DNA of 64,000 bases from Betaproteobacteria bacterium (GTDB taxonomy: Bacteria; Pseudomonadota; Gammaproteobacteria; Burkholderiales; Casimicrobiaceae): NCBI GenBank assembly GCA_004293675.1, contig READ01000009.1:124001-188000 (forward strand), read 5' to 3'. A program made the position numbers and the translations under genes. How positions within the stretch are numbered: position 1 is the first letter of the stretch; every line of letters starts with the position of its first letter. The notes under the pieces were generated by a model. That model was not told the origin of the DNA. It searched no databases and worked only from the letters and a program-made list of their open reading frames with translations. This document shows, in pieces, positions 47,100-55,597 of the stretch.

Positions 47100-48409
47100 G
47101 TAGCTTGCTTCTTATGTCGGGCGCGCTCGCATTACTGCTTGCGTTATTCGCCGGCGGCGTGCCCGTATTTCTCGCGTTTCTCGTCATCAACACTGCGGGT
47201 GTTGCCATTTTTCTTGGCCCACAGGCCTTCGGCATGGTGGCCAATTCGTTGTTCACGACGTCCACGACCCCAAGTCTTACAGCCATTGCGTTATTCGTGT
47301 TGATGGGGGAAATTTTGTTTCGCTCGGGCACGAGTGAGGTGCTCTTCGAAGCAGTGGATAGGTTTGTTGGCCGCCTGATCGGTCGCCAATTCGTCTTGGC
47401 TGGTGTCTTGTCAACCATCTTTGGCGCGCTGTCTGGATCGAATATGGCTGTAGCAGCGATGATGGCCAAGTCGGTGTTTCCCGGCATGGAGCGGCGCGGC
47501 TATGATCGCAAACTCTCGATTGGCATGATCCTCGGCGGGGCAAGCCTCGCGCCGGTGATTCCGCCGAGCGTGCTCGTCATCATCATCGCTACACTCGCTC
47601 AGGTATCGGTGGCGGGGCTGCTGATTGCTGGCGTGGTGCCGGGATTGCTGCTCGCTGCTATGTTCATTGCCTACGCGCTCATTCGGGTGCGCCTGAACCC
47701 TGCACTCGCACCCGCAACAAAGTCACCTGCGGAGCCCGATAAAGTGCCAACGCGAAGTGTGGCTCGGGAGGTGCTGCGATGTTTGCCGTTCACGCTCATC
47801 ATTGCCTCCGTCATGGGGCTGATCCTCGCTGGCGTGGCAACGCCATCGGAGAGCGCGGCCACCGGTGTGGTCGGCGCTATGTTGACTGCCGCTGTGTTTG
47901 GCAATCTGCGTCTTCGCATGCTCGCCGAAGCGCTGCGGGGCAGCGTGCTCATTACTGCAATGATCTTGATCATCATGGCGTCATCGACGCTGTTCAGCCA
48001 GCTGTTGGCGCTGAGCGGCGCGACGGGCGAGCTCACCGAGTGGGTCACTCATCTCGGCTGGTCTCCCGTCTGGATGCTGCTGGTGATGATGGGGCTCGTG
48101 TTCGTTTTTTGTATGTTTATCGATCAGGTGGCCGTGATGCTCGTGATCATCCCGATTTACATGCCATTGGTGGCGGTGCTCGGTTTTGATCCATTGTGGT
48201 TCTGGCTGTTGATGCTTTTGAACGTCACCGTCGGTGGGATTACGCCCCCTTTCGGCTATGCCATGTTTGCGTTCAAAGGTGCGCGCCCCGATGTCACGAT
48301 GAAAGAGATTTTCTCTGCCGCCTGGCCTTTTGTTTGGCTGTTCTTGCTTGGTATGCTCATCGTTGGACTGTTTCCCGGTTTGGCGACTTGGTTGCCTGGC
48401 ATGCTCTGA
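47096..48409 (+). CDS. TRAP transporter large membrane subunit (DctM family)
   Basis: A 437-residue, ~12-helix sodium-coupled permease subunit. ATG 47096 overlaps the DctQ stop. Signatures include GVPVFLAFLVINTAGVAIFL, FGALSGSNMAVAAMMAKSVF, GASLAPVIPPSVLVIIIATL and NVTVGGITPPFGYAMFAFKG. It is the last gene of the transporter operon and of the accessory block. serC begins 153 bp later. Confidence 0.93.
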   Translation: MSSLLLMSGALALLLALFAGGVPVFLAFLVINTAGVAIFLGPQAFGMVANSLFTTSTTPSLTAIALFVLMGEILFRSGTSEVLFEAVDRFVGRLIGRQFVLAGVLSTIFGALSGSNMAVAAMMAKSVFPGMERRGYDRKLSIGMILGGASLAPVIPPSVLVIIIATLAQVSVAGLLIAGVVPGLLLAAMFIAYALIRVRLNPALAPATKSPAEPDKVPTRSVAREVLRCLPFTLIIASVMGLILAGVATPSESAATGVVGAMLTAAVFGNLRLRMLAEALRGSVLITAMILIIMASSTLFSQLLALSGATGELTEWVTHLGWSPVWMLLVMMGLVFVFCMFIDQVAVMLVIIPIYMPLVAVLGFDPLWFWLLMLLNVTVGGITPPFGYAMFAFKGARPDVTMKEIFSAAWPFVWLFLLGMLIVGLFPGLATWLPGML

Positions 48410-48562
48410 GCGCTCGGAAATCTGGGCGCGCCAAGCGCCTTTGCGTTTCGCTGAGGTTGATAAGTTGGAAGCGTTGCGCGCGCGATCGTAGAAGCTGAGA
48501 AAATAGCTTCAATGGTCGCGTGTGTGGCCGGACGAACACCCAACTCAGACAATACTCTCGCG

Positions 48563-49654
48563 ATGAACGCACCCTACAACTTCTCACCCGGCCCCGCGAT
48601 GTTGCCGCCCGAGGTGATTGAACAAGTCAAGAATGATCTTCCGGAATGGAAGTGGAAGGGCGTGGGTCAGGGTGCGAGCATCATGGAAGTGTCGCACCGC
48701 GGCAAGGCCTTTGAAGCCTTGATTGCTGAGGCGGAACAAGACCTACGCGATTTGCTGGCCATTCCTTCTAATTACCGTGTGCTGTTTATGCAGGGCGGTG
48801 CTTGGGGGCAATTTGCCATGGTGCCGATGAATTTGCTTCGTGCGGGCGACACGGCGGATTATTTGGTCTCGGGCGGCTGGTCGAAAAGCGCTTCCGAAGA
48901 GGCGCAAAAGTTTGGGTCAGTTAACGTGTTGGCGTCGAGCGAATGGGTGGGCTACACGCAGGTCCCCGACGAGACTACGTGGCTTCGCTCCGCCAACCCA
49001 AGCTACACCTATCTGTGCTCCAACGAGACTGTCTACGGCAATGAGATTCACGCGTTGCCGCCCACGACACGATCGCCCTTGATTGTTGATGCATCGTCGC
49101 ACTTTTTGTCGCGTCCGATGGATGTGTCTGCTTGCGGACTGATTTACGCCGGCGCTCAAAAAAACGTCGGTCCAGCCGGAGTTACCATGGTCATCGTTCG
49201 CGATGATCTGCTTGATCGCGCGCCCACTGCCATTCCTACGGTGTTCCACTACCAGCACATGGCGGCAACGAAATCGCTGTTCAACACGCCGCCCGTGTTT
49301 TCGATCTACGTCACCGCACTCACGCTGAAATGGATAAAGTCGCAGGGCGGCTTGGCCGAAATGGAGCGCCGAGCCATCGTTCGTTCAACGATGCTCTACG
49401 ACGCGATTGACGCAAGTAAGGTGTTCACCGCACCGGTTGCGAGGGCGGATCGATCGCGCATGAACGTGGTGTTTGATTCGGGCAAAGAGGAGACTGATGC
49501 CGCATTTGTGAAGTTTTGCGAAGCGCGCGGATTGATGTCGCTCAAAGGGCATCGCGTTCGCGGGGGCATGCGTGCGTCGATCTACAACGCAATGCCCATT
49601 GCGGGTGTGGAAGCGCTGGTCGCTGCCATGCGAGAATTTGAAGCAAACCTATAA
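48563..49654 (+). CDS. serC: phosphoserine aminotransferase
   Basis: A 363-residue class V PLP aminotransferase that converts 3-phosphohydroxypyruvate to phosphoserine (serine synthesis), and also acts in pyridoxal phosphate synthesis. MNAPYNFSPGPAMLPPEVIE is the family start, so ATG 48563 is used. The PLP Lys is in IYAGAQKNVGPAGVTMVI, and MSLKGHRVRGGMRASIYNAM is the C-terminal signature. It is followed 10 bp later by pheA. In related genomes gyrA is the upstream neighbour. Confidence 0.96.
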   Translation: MNAPYNFSPGPAMLPPEVIEQVKNDLPEWKWKGVGQGASIMEVSHRGKAFEALIAEAEQDLRDLLAIPSNYRVLFMQGGAWGQFAMVPMNLLRAGDTADYLVSGGWSKSASEEAQKFGSVNVLASSEWVGYTQVPDETTWLRSANPSYTYLCSNETVYGNEIHALPPTTRSPLIVDASSHFLSRPMDVSACGLIYAGAQKNVGPAGVTMVIVRDDLLDRAPTAIPTVFHYQHMAATKSLFNTPPVFSIYVTALTLKWIKSQGGLAEMERRAIVRSTMLYDAIDASKVFTAPVARADRSRMNVVFDSGKEETDAAFVKFCEARGLMSLKGHRVRGGMRASIYNAMPIAGVEALVAAMREFEANL

Positions 49655-49664
49655 CGATTTCGCC

Positions 49665-50732
49665 ATGCCTGATTTATCTACCCTTCGCCAAAAAATTGAC
49701 GGCATCGACGAGCAATTGCTGAAACTCATCAGCGAGAGAGCCGCTATTGCCCGACAAGTCGGTCACGTCAAGGAGCCCGGCTCGCCGCTGTATCGCCCGG
49801 AGCGCGAAGCCTCGATTTTGCGTCGCATTCAGGCAGCAAATCCCGGGCCACTCTCGAACGATTCAATCGCTCGAATCTTTCGCGAAGTGATCAGCAATTG
49901 CATGGCGCTAGAGCAACCGTTGGTGATCGCGTTTTTAGGCCCCGAGGGCACGTTTAGCCACGCCGCTGCATCAAAGCATTTTGGTACCGCGCCCACATTT
50001 GAGCCGTGCCCAACTATTGATGAAGCGTTTCGCCAGGTCGAAGCCAAAACGGCCGATTACGCTGTGGTACCCGTCGTTAACTCGACCGAGGGATTCGTGG
50101 GACGCACGCTCGATTTGTCAATTTCTTCGCCGCTCAAAGTGTGTGCCGAAATTGACTTTCGCGTGCAACAAAATTTGATGAGTGTTGAGACGAGCTTGGT
50201 TGCGATCACCAAGGTGTATTCGCATTCGCAATCGCTGGCGCAAACCGCGGGCTGGTTGGGTCAGCATTTGGTTCATGCCGAGCGCGTACCGGTCGCTAGC
50301 AACGCTGAAGCGGCGCGCCTGGCGTCGACCACGCGGGGCAGCGCCGCTATTGCCGGGGAGCTCGCTGCGACTCGCTACAACGTGCCGATTTTGTTCAAAA
50401 ATATCGAGGACTCGCCCAACAACACCACACGTTTTTGGGTGCTCGGTCGGCAAGATGTGAATGCATCCGGGCGTGACAAAACGAGCTTGATTTTGGCAGC
50501 ACAAAATCGCCCCGGCGCGCTGGTTGACTTGATCGAACCACTGAAACGACATAACGTTTCGATGACGCATTTTGAGTCCCGCCCCTCGCCGGATCGGTTA
50601 TGGGAATACTATTTTTTCCTTGATGTCGAAGGTCATGTCAGTGATGCAAAAGTAGCCAGTGCGCTCGCTGATGTGAAATCGCAGGCGAGCTACTTCAAGG
50701 TTGTGGGATCGTACCCAGCTGCGGTACTCTGA
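49665..50732 (+). CDS. pheA: chorismate mutase / prephenate dehydratase (P-protein)
   Basis: A 355-residue bifunctional enzyme of phenylalanine synthesis. Residues ~1-90 are an AroQ-type chorismate mutase (LRQKIDGIDEQLLKLISERA), ~95-270 a prephenate dehydratase (FLGPEGTFSHAAASKHFG; NNTTRFWVLG with the TRF motif), and ~275-355 an ACT domain with GALVDLIEPLKRHNVSMTHF and ESRPS, the phenylalanine feedback site. ATG 49665 is used; the frame upstream overlaps serC. tyrA starts 3 bp downstream; the hisC often found between them is absent. Confidence 0.96.
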   Translation: MPDLSTLRQKIDGIDEQLLKLISERAAIARQVGHVKEPGSPLYRPEREASILRRIQAANPGPLSNDSIARIFREVISNCMALEQPLVIAFLGPEGTFSHAAASKHFGTAPTFEPCPTIDEAFRQVEAKTADYAVVPVVNSTEGFVGRTLDLSISSPLKVCAEIDFRVQQNLMSVETSLVAITKVYSHSQSLAQTAGWLGQHLVHAERVPVASNAEAARLASTTRGSAAIAGELAATRYNVPILFKNIEDSPNNTTRFWVLGRQDVNASGRDKTSLILAAQNRPGALVDLIEPLKRHNVSMTHFESRPSPDRLWEYYFFLDVEGHVSDAKVASALADVKSQASYFKVVGSYPAAVL

Positions 50733-50735
50733 TCG

Positions 50736-51656
50736 ATGGCACGGATCGAAACGCTTGCCATTGTTGGTGTGGGTTTGATTGGTGGTTCGCTCGCCCTGGC
50801 GTTAAAGGAATCTGGGGCGGTTGGCCGGGTGCTCGGTGTGGGCCGGAGTCGTGGAAATCTCGACGATGCGCTCAGACTCGGCATCATCGATGAGGCCGTA
50901 TCGCTCGAACAAGCCGCTAAGGCTGATGTCATTTTTGTGGCCACACCCGTAGCGCAAATGGGGGCCGTCTTCGATTCACTCAAGCCACATTTAGTGGCGC
51001 ACGCTGTTATCACGGACGGCGGTAGCACCAAGCAAGATGTGATTGAAAGCGCCAAGCGCGCGCTTGGCGAAAGTGTCAAGCGCTTTGTTCCAGCGCACCC
51101 GATTGCGGGCACCGAAAAGACCGGCGCGGCGGCGGCGTTCGCATCGCTTTATCGGGATCGAAAGGTTGTCGTGTGCAGTCACGACGCGCTTGACGCCGAT
51201 GCGGCAGATATCGTTACCCATATGTGGAAATCCACCGGTGCCGCGATTCACGCTATGAGCGCACGGGATCACGATGATGTTTTTGCGGCGGTAAGTCACC
51301 TGCCGCATCTTTTGGCGTTTGCGCTGGTGGACATGCTGGCGGCTGCGCCTCAGGCCGATCAATACTTCAAATTTGCGGCGAGCGGTTTCCGCGATTTCAC
51401 GCGCATCGCCGGTGGTTCACCCGAAATGTGGCGCGACATTTCCGCCGCTAATCGAATCGAGTTGCGCAAACAGCTGGCGGGCTACCGATCACGATTGGAC
51501 GATTTTGATCGATGGTTAGCCGCGGGGGCGCCAAGCGACGTGAGTCAAATCGAGGCGAGCTATGCGCGGGCGAGCCGAGCTCGCAACGCTTGGCAACGGC
51601 ATATAGAACACGGCGAGCCCATGCCACGACTCGCTGGTGGAGGCCAGGAGGAATGA
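50736..51656 (+). CDS. tyrA: prephenate dehydrogenase
   Basis: A 306-residue NAD(P)-dependent TyrA that oxidises prephenate to 4-hydroxyphenylpyruvate (tyrosine synthesis), or acts on arogenate. The Rossmann motif is IVGVGLIGGSLALALKESG, with FVPAHPIAGTEKTG containing the catalytic His and SHLPHLLAFALV further on. It follows pheA by 3 bp. It lacks a fused ACT domain. A minus-strand LysR gene follows it tail to tail, where aroA would be expected. Confidence 0.95.
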   Translation: MARIETLAIVGVGLIGGSLALALKESGAVGRVLGVGRSRGNLDDALRLGIIDEAVSLEQAAKADVIFVATPVAQMGAVFDSLKPHLVAHAVITDGGSTKQDVIESAKRALGESVKRFVPAHPIAGTEKTGAAAAFASLYRDRKVVVCSHDALDADAADIVTHMWKSTGAAIHAMSARDHDDVFAAVSHLPHLLAFALVDMLAAAPQADQYFKFAASGFRDFTRIAGGSPEMWRDISAANRIELRKQLAGYRSRLDDFDRWLAAGAPSDVSQIEASYARASRARNAWQRHIEHGEPMPRLAGGGQEE

Positions 51657-51671
51657 CGAACAAGTAGCGAG

Positions 51672-52574
51672 TCAATCCGCCGCTTGATCGCCACGAGCCA
51701 CCAGCCAGTCGCGGACAAAGGCGACATCATCACTCATCCGTTTTCTTGACAATACGTAAAAGTACTCCCCTGACGGCACTGCTGGCCCAGGAATTTTTAC
51801 GAGGTTTCCGGCGCGAATCTGCTCCGCACAAAATTGCTCATGTAGCAACGCAAAGCCAATGCCGCGCACACAGGCAGATGCAGCCAGATGCATCAGGTTG
51901 AACCGATATCCGGGCAGCATGGGTGGTGCCGCGACGCCGGCGGCTTCAAACCAACTCTCAAAGGTTGGAAACTTCCAACTTCGATCTTCGAACGTGAAGT
52001 GAAGTAGCGGGCAAGAAAGCAGCTCGCTGGGATGGGTGACGGGCATTCTCGCCAGCAGCGCCGGTGCGGCATACACAGAAAACTCGCCTCGGACGAGCGC
52101 AATCTGCTCGAATCCGTCCGGACAGGTTCGTTCGTGATAAATCTCGATATCGACATTGCTGCCGCCGGTGATCGCTTCTGCCTGTTGCGCGGCGAGTTTG
52201 ATGTCGATGTCAGGTCTGGCTTGCAGCAGTTCGGGCAAGCGCGGCATCAACCACATCGCTGCGAGCGAAAACTGCGCGCGGATGGTCACCACGCTTCGTG
52301 ATTGATTTGCGCGCACAGCGCGCGTCGTCAGTAGTAACTTATCAAACGCATCCCGGATGCGCGATGCGTATTCAAGCCCTGATGTGGTGAGCGCTACGCC
52401 GCGAGCACTACGCACGAAAAGCTCCATGCCGAGCCAATGCTCGAGTTGCTTAATCTGATGACTCACAGCAGCTGGCGTGACATGCAATTCTTGGGCGGCG
52501 CGGACGAATCCGCCCAAGCGGGAGGCGGCTTCGAACGCGCGAAGCGCGTTCAGTGGAGGAATGTTCTTTGCCAT
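51672..52574 (-). CDS. LysR family regulator (GcvA-like)
   Basis: A 300-residue LysR regulator: N-terminal HTH (PPLNALRAFEAASRLGGFVR, then AAQELHVTPAAVSHQIKQLE) and a periplasmic-binding-like effector domain. The LNALRAFEAA start and the shape of the HTH are typical of the GcvA/AmpR subgroup. It is divergent from the exported protein at 52710, with 135 bp between them, so it probably regulates that gene and itself. It interrupts the tyrA-aroA order. Confidence 0.92.
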   Translation of the reverse strand: MAKNIPPLNALRAFEAASRLGGFVRAAQELHVTPAAVSHQIKQLEHWLGMELFVRSARGVALTTSGLEYASRIRDAFDKLLLTTRAVRANQSRSVVTIRAQFSLAAMWLMPRLPELLQARPDIDIKLAAQQAEAITGGSNVDIEIYHERTCPDGFEQIALVRGEFSVYAAPALLARMPVTHPSELLSCPLLHFTFEDRSWKFPTFESWFEAAGVAAPPMLPGYRFNLMHLAASACVRGIGFALLHEQFCAEQIRAGNLVKIPGPAVPSGEYFYVLSRKRMSDDVAFVRDWLVARGDQAAD

Positions 52575-52709
52575 TTGGATTAGTTTCTTTATGCCTTGCT
52601 GTAAGAATACCTCGGTTGCGGTTTGTAGTTTTTCGTTGCAATATTCGTCTGTAAGTTCGGCGATTTTTTTTCAAATCGTACGTCGATCTATTTAGAGGAT
52701 TCAAACGCC

Positions 52710-53585
52710 ATGCACACCTTTCGCGCCTATTTGCCGTCTAAACGAGTGGCACTAACCGTTGTGCTGCTGATGTCGCTCCTGCTCTTGGCGGGACAAAGCG
52801 TATTTGCTCAAAACCCTTTTGACGCCAAGTGGACGGTGACACCACAGTTTGCGCCGCCGGGGGTTGAGCGAACGCTGCGCATTGATGCCATGTGGCCCAA
52901 CGGCTGCGCGCCCAATACCGCTTCCGTTCTCGGCTTTCCCAGAGACAATCCCACTGAGCTCAACATCACCATCAACGTGATCTACACCTTCGCGGCGTGT
53001 ACTCAGGCCGTAACGCCCTTTGCGGTCGAGGTGAAATTCACGCCGACCAAGGTGGGCAGTATGAACGTCAACGTGGCTATGAGCGACCTGCGCTACGTCG
53101 GAGACTGGCCGCTTGTGACCAGTTCAGCCGACGGGGTTGGGATGCTCAGTAATCTCTCGGGTACGTGGTTCGAGCGCCCGAATCCAGGATCAATCGTGAC
53201 GATCACTCACAAGGCGTTTGACGCCAATTCATCGCCGTCGACGCGGGACGCGCTGGTGGGAACGTGGGGGCTGTTTTCGAGCGCCGGGACTCCGCGTTGG
53301 TACCTATTTCACAGCAGTAAGCGCGTTGCGCCCAATGTGCTCGAAGCCGAGCTCTATGAGTTCGCGCTTCAACCGGGCGTTGCGGCTACGTGGCCAAGCC
53401 CGTGTTCGGTTAGCGCGTGTCCAATGGTCGGATTTACCGACTATCCGAAGCTCATCGGTAAGGTTCGATTCGACATTCGTTCGAGCGATCAGGTGTTGGT
53501 TTCCGCCATCAAACCCACTGGCAATGGCGGGCTGATTGGCGGGGTGTTGCTGTTCGAATCTTTGATGACACGATTTGCTTTTTGA
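52710..53585 (+). CDS. exported protein of unknown function
   Basis: A 291-residue protein with AGAGGA upstream and a signal peptide (core VALTVVLLMSLLLLAGQSVF, cut after AQ). The mature part looks beta-rich. It contains Cys pairs (NGCAPN with FAACTQ; SPCSVSACPM) and the phrases GTWFERPNPGSIV and LVGTWGLFSSAGTPRWY, which resemble repeat units in exported betaproteobacterial proteins of unknown role. It is divergent from a LysR gene, which may control it. Confidence 0.65.
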   Translation: MHTFRAYLPSKRVALTVVLLMSLLLLAGQSVFAQNPFDAKWTVTPQFAPPGVERTLRIDAMWPNGCAPNTASVLGFPRDNPTELNITINVIYTFAACTQAVTPFAVEVKFTPTKVGSMNVNVAMSDLRYVGDWPLVTSSADGVGMLSNLSGTWFERPNPGSIVTITHKAFDANSSPSTRDALVGTWGLFSSAGTPRWYLFHSSKRVAPNVLEAELYEFALQPGVAATWPSPCSVSACPMVGFTDYPKLIGKVRFDIRSSDQVLVSAIKPTGNGGLIGGVLLFESLMTRFAF

Positions 53586-53605
53586 GCGTTAGGCTTGGCT
53601 CTTTT

Positions 53606-53624
53606 GACTTAATATTATTTAGTC
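53606..53624. other. AT-rich near-palindrome upstream of aroA
   Basis: GACTTAATATTATTTAGTC is a 19-bp palindrome with one mismatched pair, about 90 bp before aroA and 20 bp after the exported-protein gene. It could be a weak terminator stem or a regulator site. It does not match the 67-bp element modules. Confidence 0.3.
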
Positions 53625-53711
53625 TCAGGCGTACCAAACGGCCTGGTTGAGGAAATCCGAAGCGCGGGCGGCCTGGAAGTTACCGCGGGCTAGCTCCCCT
53701 AGAATCGTCCA

Positions 53712-55025
53712 ATGGAATTCATTGATTTGGCGCCTCGAGCGCATGTTTCTGGCACGGTTGTGCTTCCGGGCTCAAAGAGTATTTCCAATCGAGCGCTGCT
53801 TTTGGCGGCGCTCGCCAGCGGAACCACGAAGCTCAGCGGTCTGCTCGATTCGGATGACACACAAGTGATGCGCGGTGCGCTCGCCAAACTTGGCGTGGCG
53901 TGCAGCGAATTGTCGGTCGACGGTGATATTGCAGTGACCGGCTGTGGCGGGCAATTTAGCGGCATCGACGCAGACATTTTCGTGGGCAACGCCGGAACAG
54001 CGGCTCGCTCGCTGGTGGCGACCTTGGCGCTCGCGGCCGAGGCCAACGCAAGCTATCGAATTGACGGCGTTGCGCGGATGCGCGAGCGGCCCATCGGTGA
54101 TTTGGTCGATGCGCTCAAATTAATTGGCGCGCATATTGAGTACACGGCCAATCCCGGGTTCCCGCCGCTCCACATTACCGGTGGTTCGATTGACATCAGC
54201 CAACCGATTCCAATTCGCGGCGACGTTTCATCGCAGTTCCTGACCGGTTTGCTGATGGCCTTGCCGCTGGTGACCGCGCGTACCGGCAAACCAGCCACCA
54301 TTGAGCTGGTCGGTGAGCTCATCAGCAAGCCCTACATTGAAATCACGCTGGCGATGATGGCGCAGTTTGGTGTTGTCGTTGAGCGTGACGGTTGGAAGCG
54401 CTTTCATGTGCCGCCGACGCGTTATGTCTCGCCGGGAAAGTATTGGGTTGAAGGCGATGCGTCTAGCGCGTCGTATTTCATCGCTGCTGCGGCGATTGGT
54501 GGTGGTCCCATTCGCGTCGTCGGTGTTGGCAAAGACGCATTGCAGGGCGACGTGAAATTTGCGGATGCGATGGCGAAAATGGGCGCGCGAATCAGTTACG
54601 AGGACAATGCCATCATCGCGCGAGCCCCGGAAAACGGCCGTTTGCGGGCGATTCAATCGGACATGAATCACATTCCAGATGCTGCGATGACACTCGCCAT
54701 TGCGGCGCTGTTTGCCGATGGCACCACGCGCTTGACCAACATCGCGAGCTGGCGAGTCAAGGAAACGGATCGCATCGCCGCAATGGCGACTGAGCTTCGA
54801 AAGCTGGGTGCGATTGTGGAAGAGGGCGAAGACTTCATCGCCGTACAACCCGTTCCAAAACTCAACGCTCACGCTGCGATAGATACCTACGATGATCATC
54901 GAATTGCCATGTGTTTTTCATTGGTAAGTCTGGGTGCAAGTGGCGTTGCGGTGCGGATTAATGACCCGAAGTGCGTTGGCAAAACGTTTCCAAAGTACTT
55001 TGATGTGTTCGCGGCTTTGGGTTAG
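53712..55025 (+). CDS. aroA: 3-phosphoshikimate 1-carboxyvinyltransferase (EPSP synthase)
   Basis: A 437-residue EPSP synthase (shikimate pathway; target of glyphosate). PEP- and S3P-binding motifs are present: [35 protein letters not shown] and [12 protein letters not shown], with the catalytic Asp in [10 protein letters not shown]. The glyphosate-site loop reads [10 protein letters not shown]. The E. coli GNAGTAMRPL has Pro101 at the position where this enzyme has Ser100 (codon TCG at 54009). Gly96 and Thr97 equivalents are unchanged. aroA is separated from tyrA by two unrelated genes and is not followed by cmk-rpsA. Confidence 0.96.
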   Translation: MEFIDLAPRAHVSGTVVLPGSKSISNRALLLAALASGTTKLSGLLDSDDTQVMRGALAKLGVACSELSVDGDIAVTGCGGQFSGIDADIFVGNAGTAARSLVATLALAAEANASYRIDGVARMRERPIGDLVDALKLIGAHIEYTANPGFPPLHITGGSIDISQPIPIRGDVSSQFLTGLLMALPLVTARTGKPATIELVGELISKPYIEITLAMMAQFGVVVERDGWKRFHVPPTRYVSPGKYWVEGDASSASYFIAAAAIGGGPIRVVGVGKDALQGDVKFADAMAKMGARISYEDNAIIARAPENGRLRAIQSDMNHIPDAAMTLAIAALFADGTTRLTNIASWRVKETDRIAAMATELRKLGAIVEEGEDFIAVQPVPKLNAHAAIDTYDDHRIAMCFSLVSLGASGVAVRINDPKCVGKTFPKYFDVFAALG

Positions 55026-55054
55026 TTGTCATTCGTATTGAATCGGAGGTCGCG

Positions 55055-55417
55055 ATGTTCCTGAATCTGATTCCTAAGATTTTTTACGAGCGTTTGGAAG
55101 ACGGGCTTACGTTTTTTGTTGACGGCCTCGGCTTTGAACTTGTCCATCGCGATGGTGAGTTAGCCGTGGTTGAACGAGACGGCGCAAAGGCCTACATCGT
55201 TCAGAACGCAGCATGCGCAGCGCAGGATCGTCCCGAGCTAGGCATTGAGACTGACGATATCGACGCGGTCTTCAATGAGATGTCGGCGCGTTGCCCGCAG
55301 CTTTTGCATCCGAACTTGAATAGGGTCACGCTACGGCCGTGGGGCGCACGCGAGTTCGCGATGCTCGATAAGACGACTGTATGCGTGGTGTTTCGGGAGT
55401 GGCCGGACGAAACTTGA
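55055..55417 (+). CDS. VOC (glyoxalase/bleomycin-resistance) superfamily protein
   Basis: A 120-residue protein with the paired beta-alpha-beta-beta-beta layout of VOC proteins: FYERLEDGLTFFVDGLGFEL at the start and LRPWGAREFAMLDKTTVCVV near the end. GGAGG lies upstream. Typical metal ligands are not clear, so it may bind a ligand rather than catalyse. It follows aroA by 29 bp. Confidence 0.75.
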   Translation: MFLNLIPKIFYERLEDGLTFFVDGLGFELVHRDGELAVVERDGAKAYIVQNAACAAQDRPELGIETDDIDAVFNEMSARCPQLLHPNLNRVTLRPWGAREFAMLDKTTVCVVFREWPDET

Positions 55418-55455
55418 GCGCTCTGGCGTTCGCAAATACAGCAATCTCGTTTAAC

Positions 55456-55539
55456 GCCTTATAAAATAAGGGTAAATATCGTTTTTATACGACTTTTGAT
55501 AACTGGGATAAACGCTACAAACGCCATATTTCGTATGGC
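55456..55539. repeat. paired-palindrome element, copy 6
   Basis: Left module GCCTTATAAAATAAGGG (55456-55472); right module GCCATATTTCGTATGGC (55523-55539). Starts are 67 bp apart. It lies between two convergent genes. Confidence 0.9.
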
Positions 55540-55597
55540 GTCTATCGATTTTGCTAATGGGGCCCCCAGCGGCACACTTTTTTTCCAGCGCAAGGAT

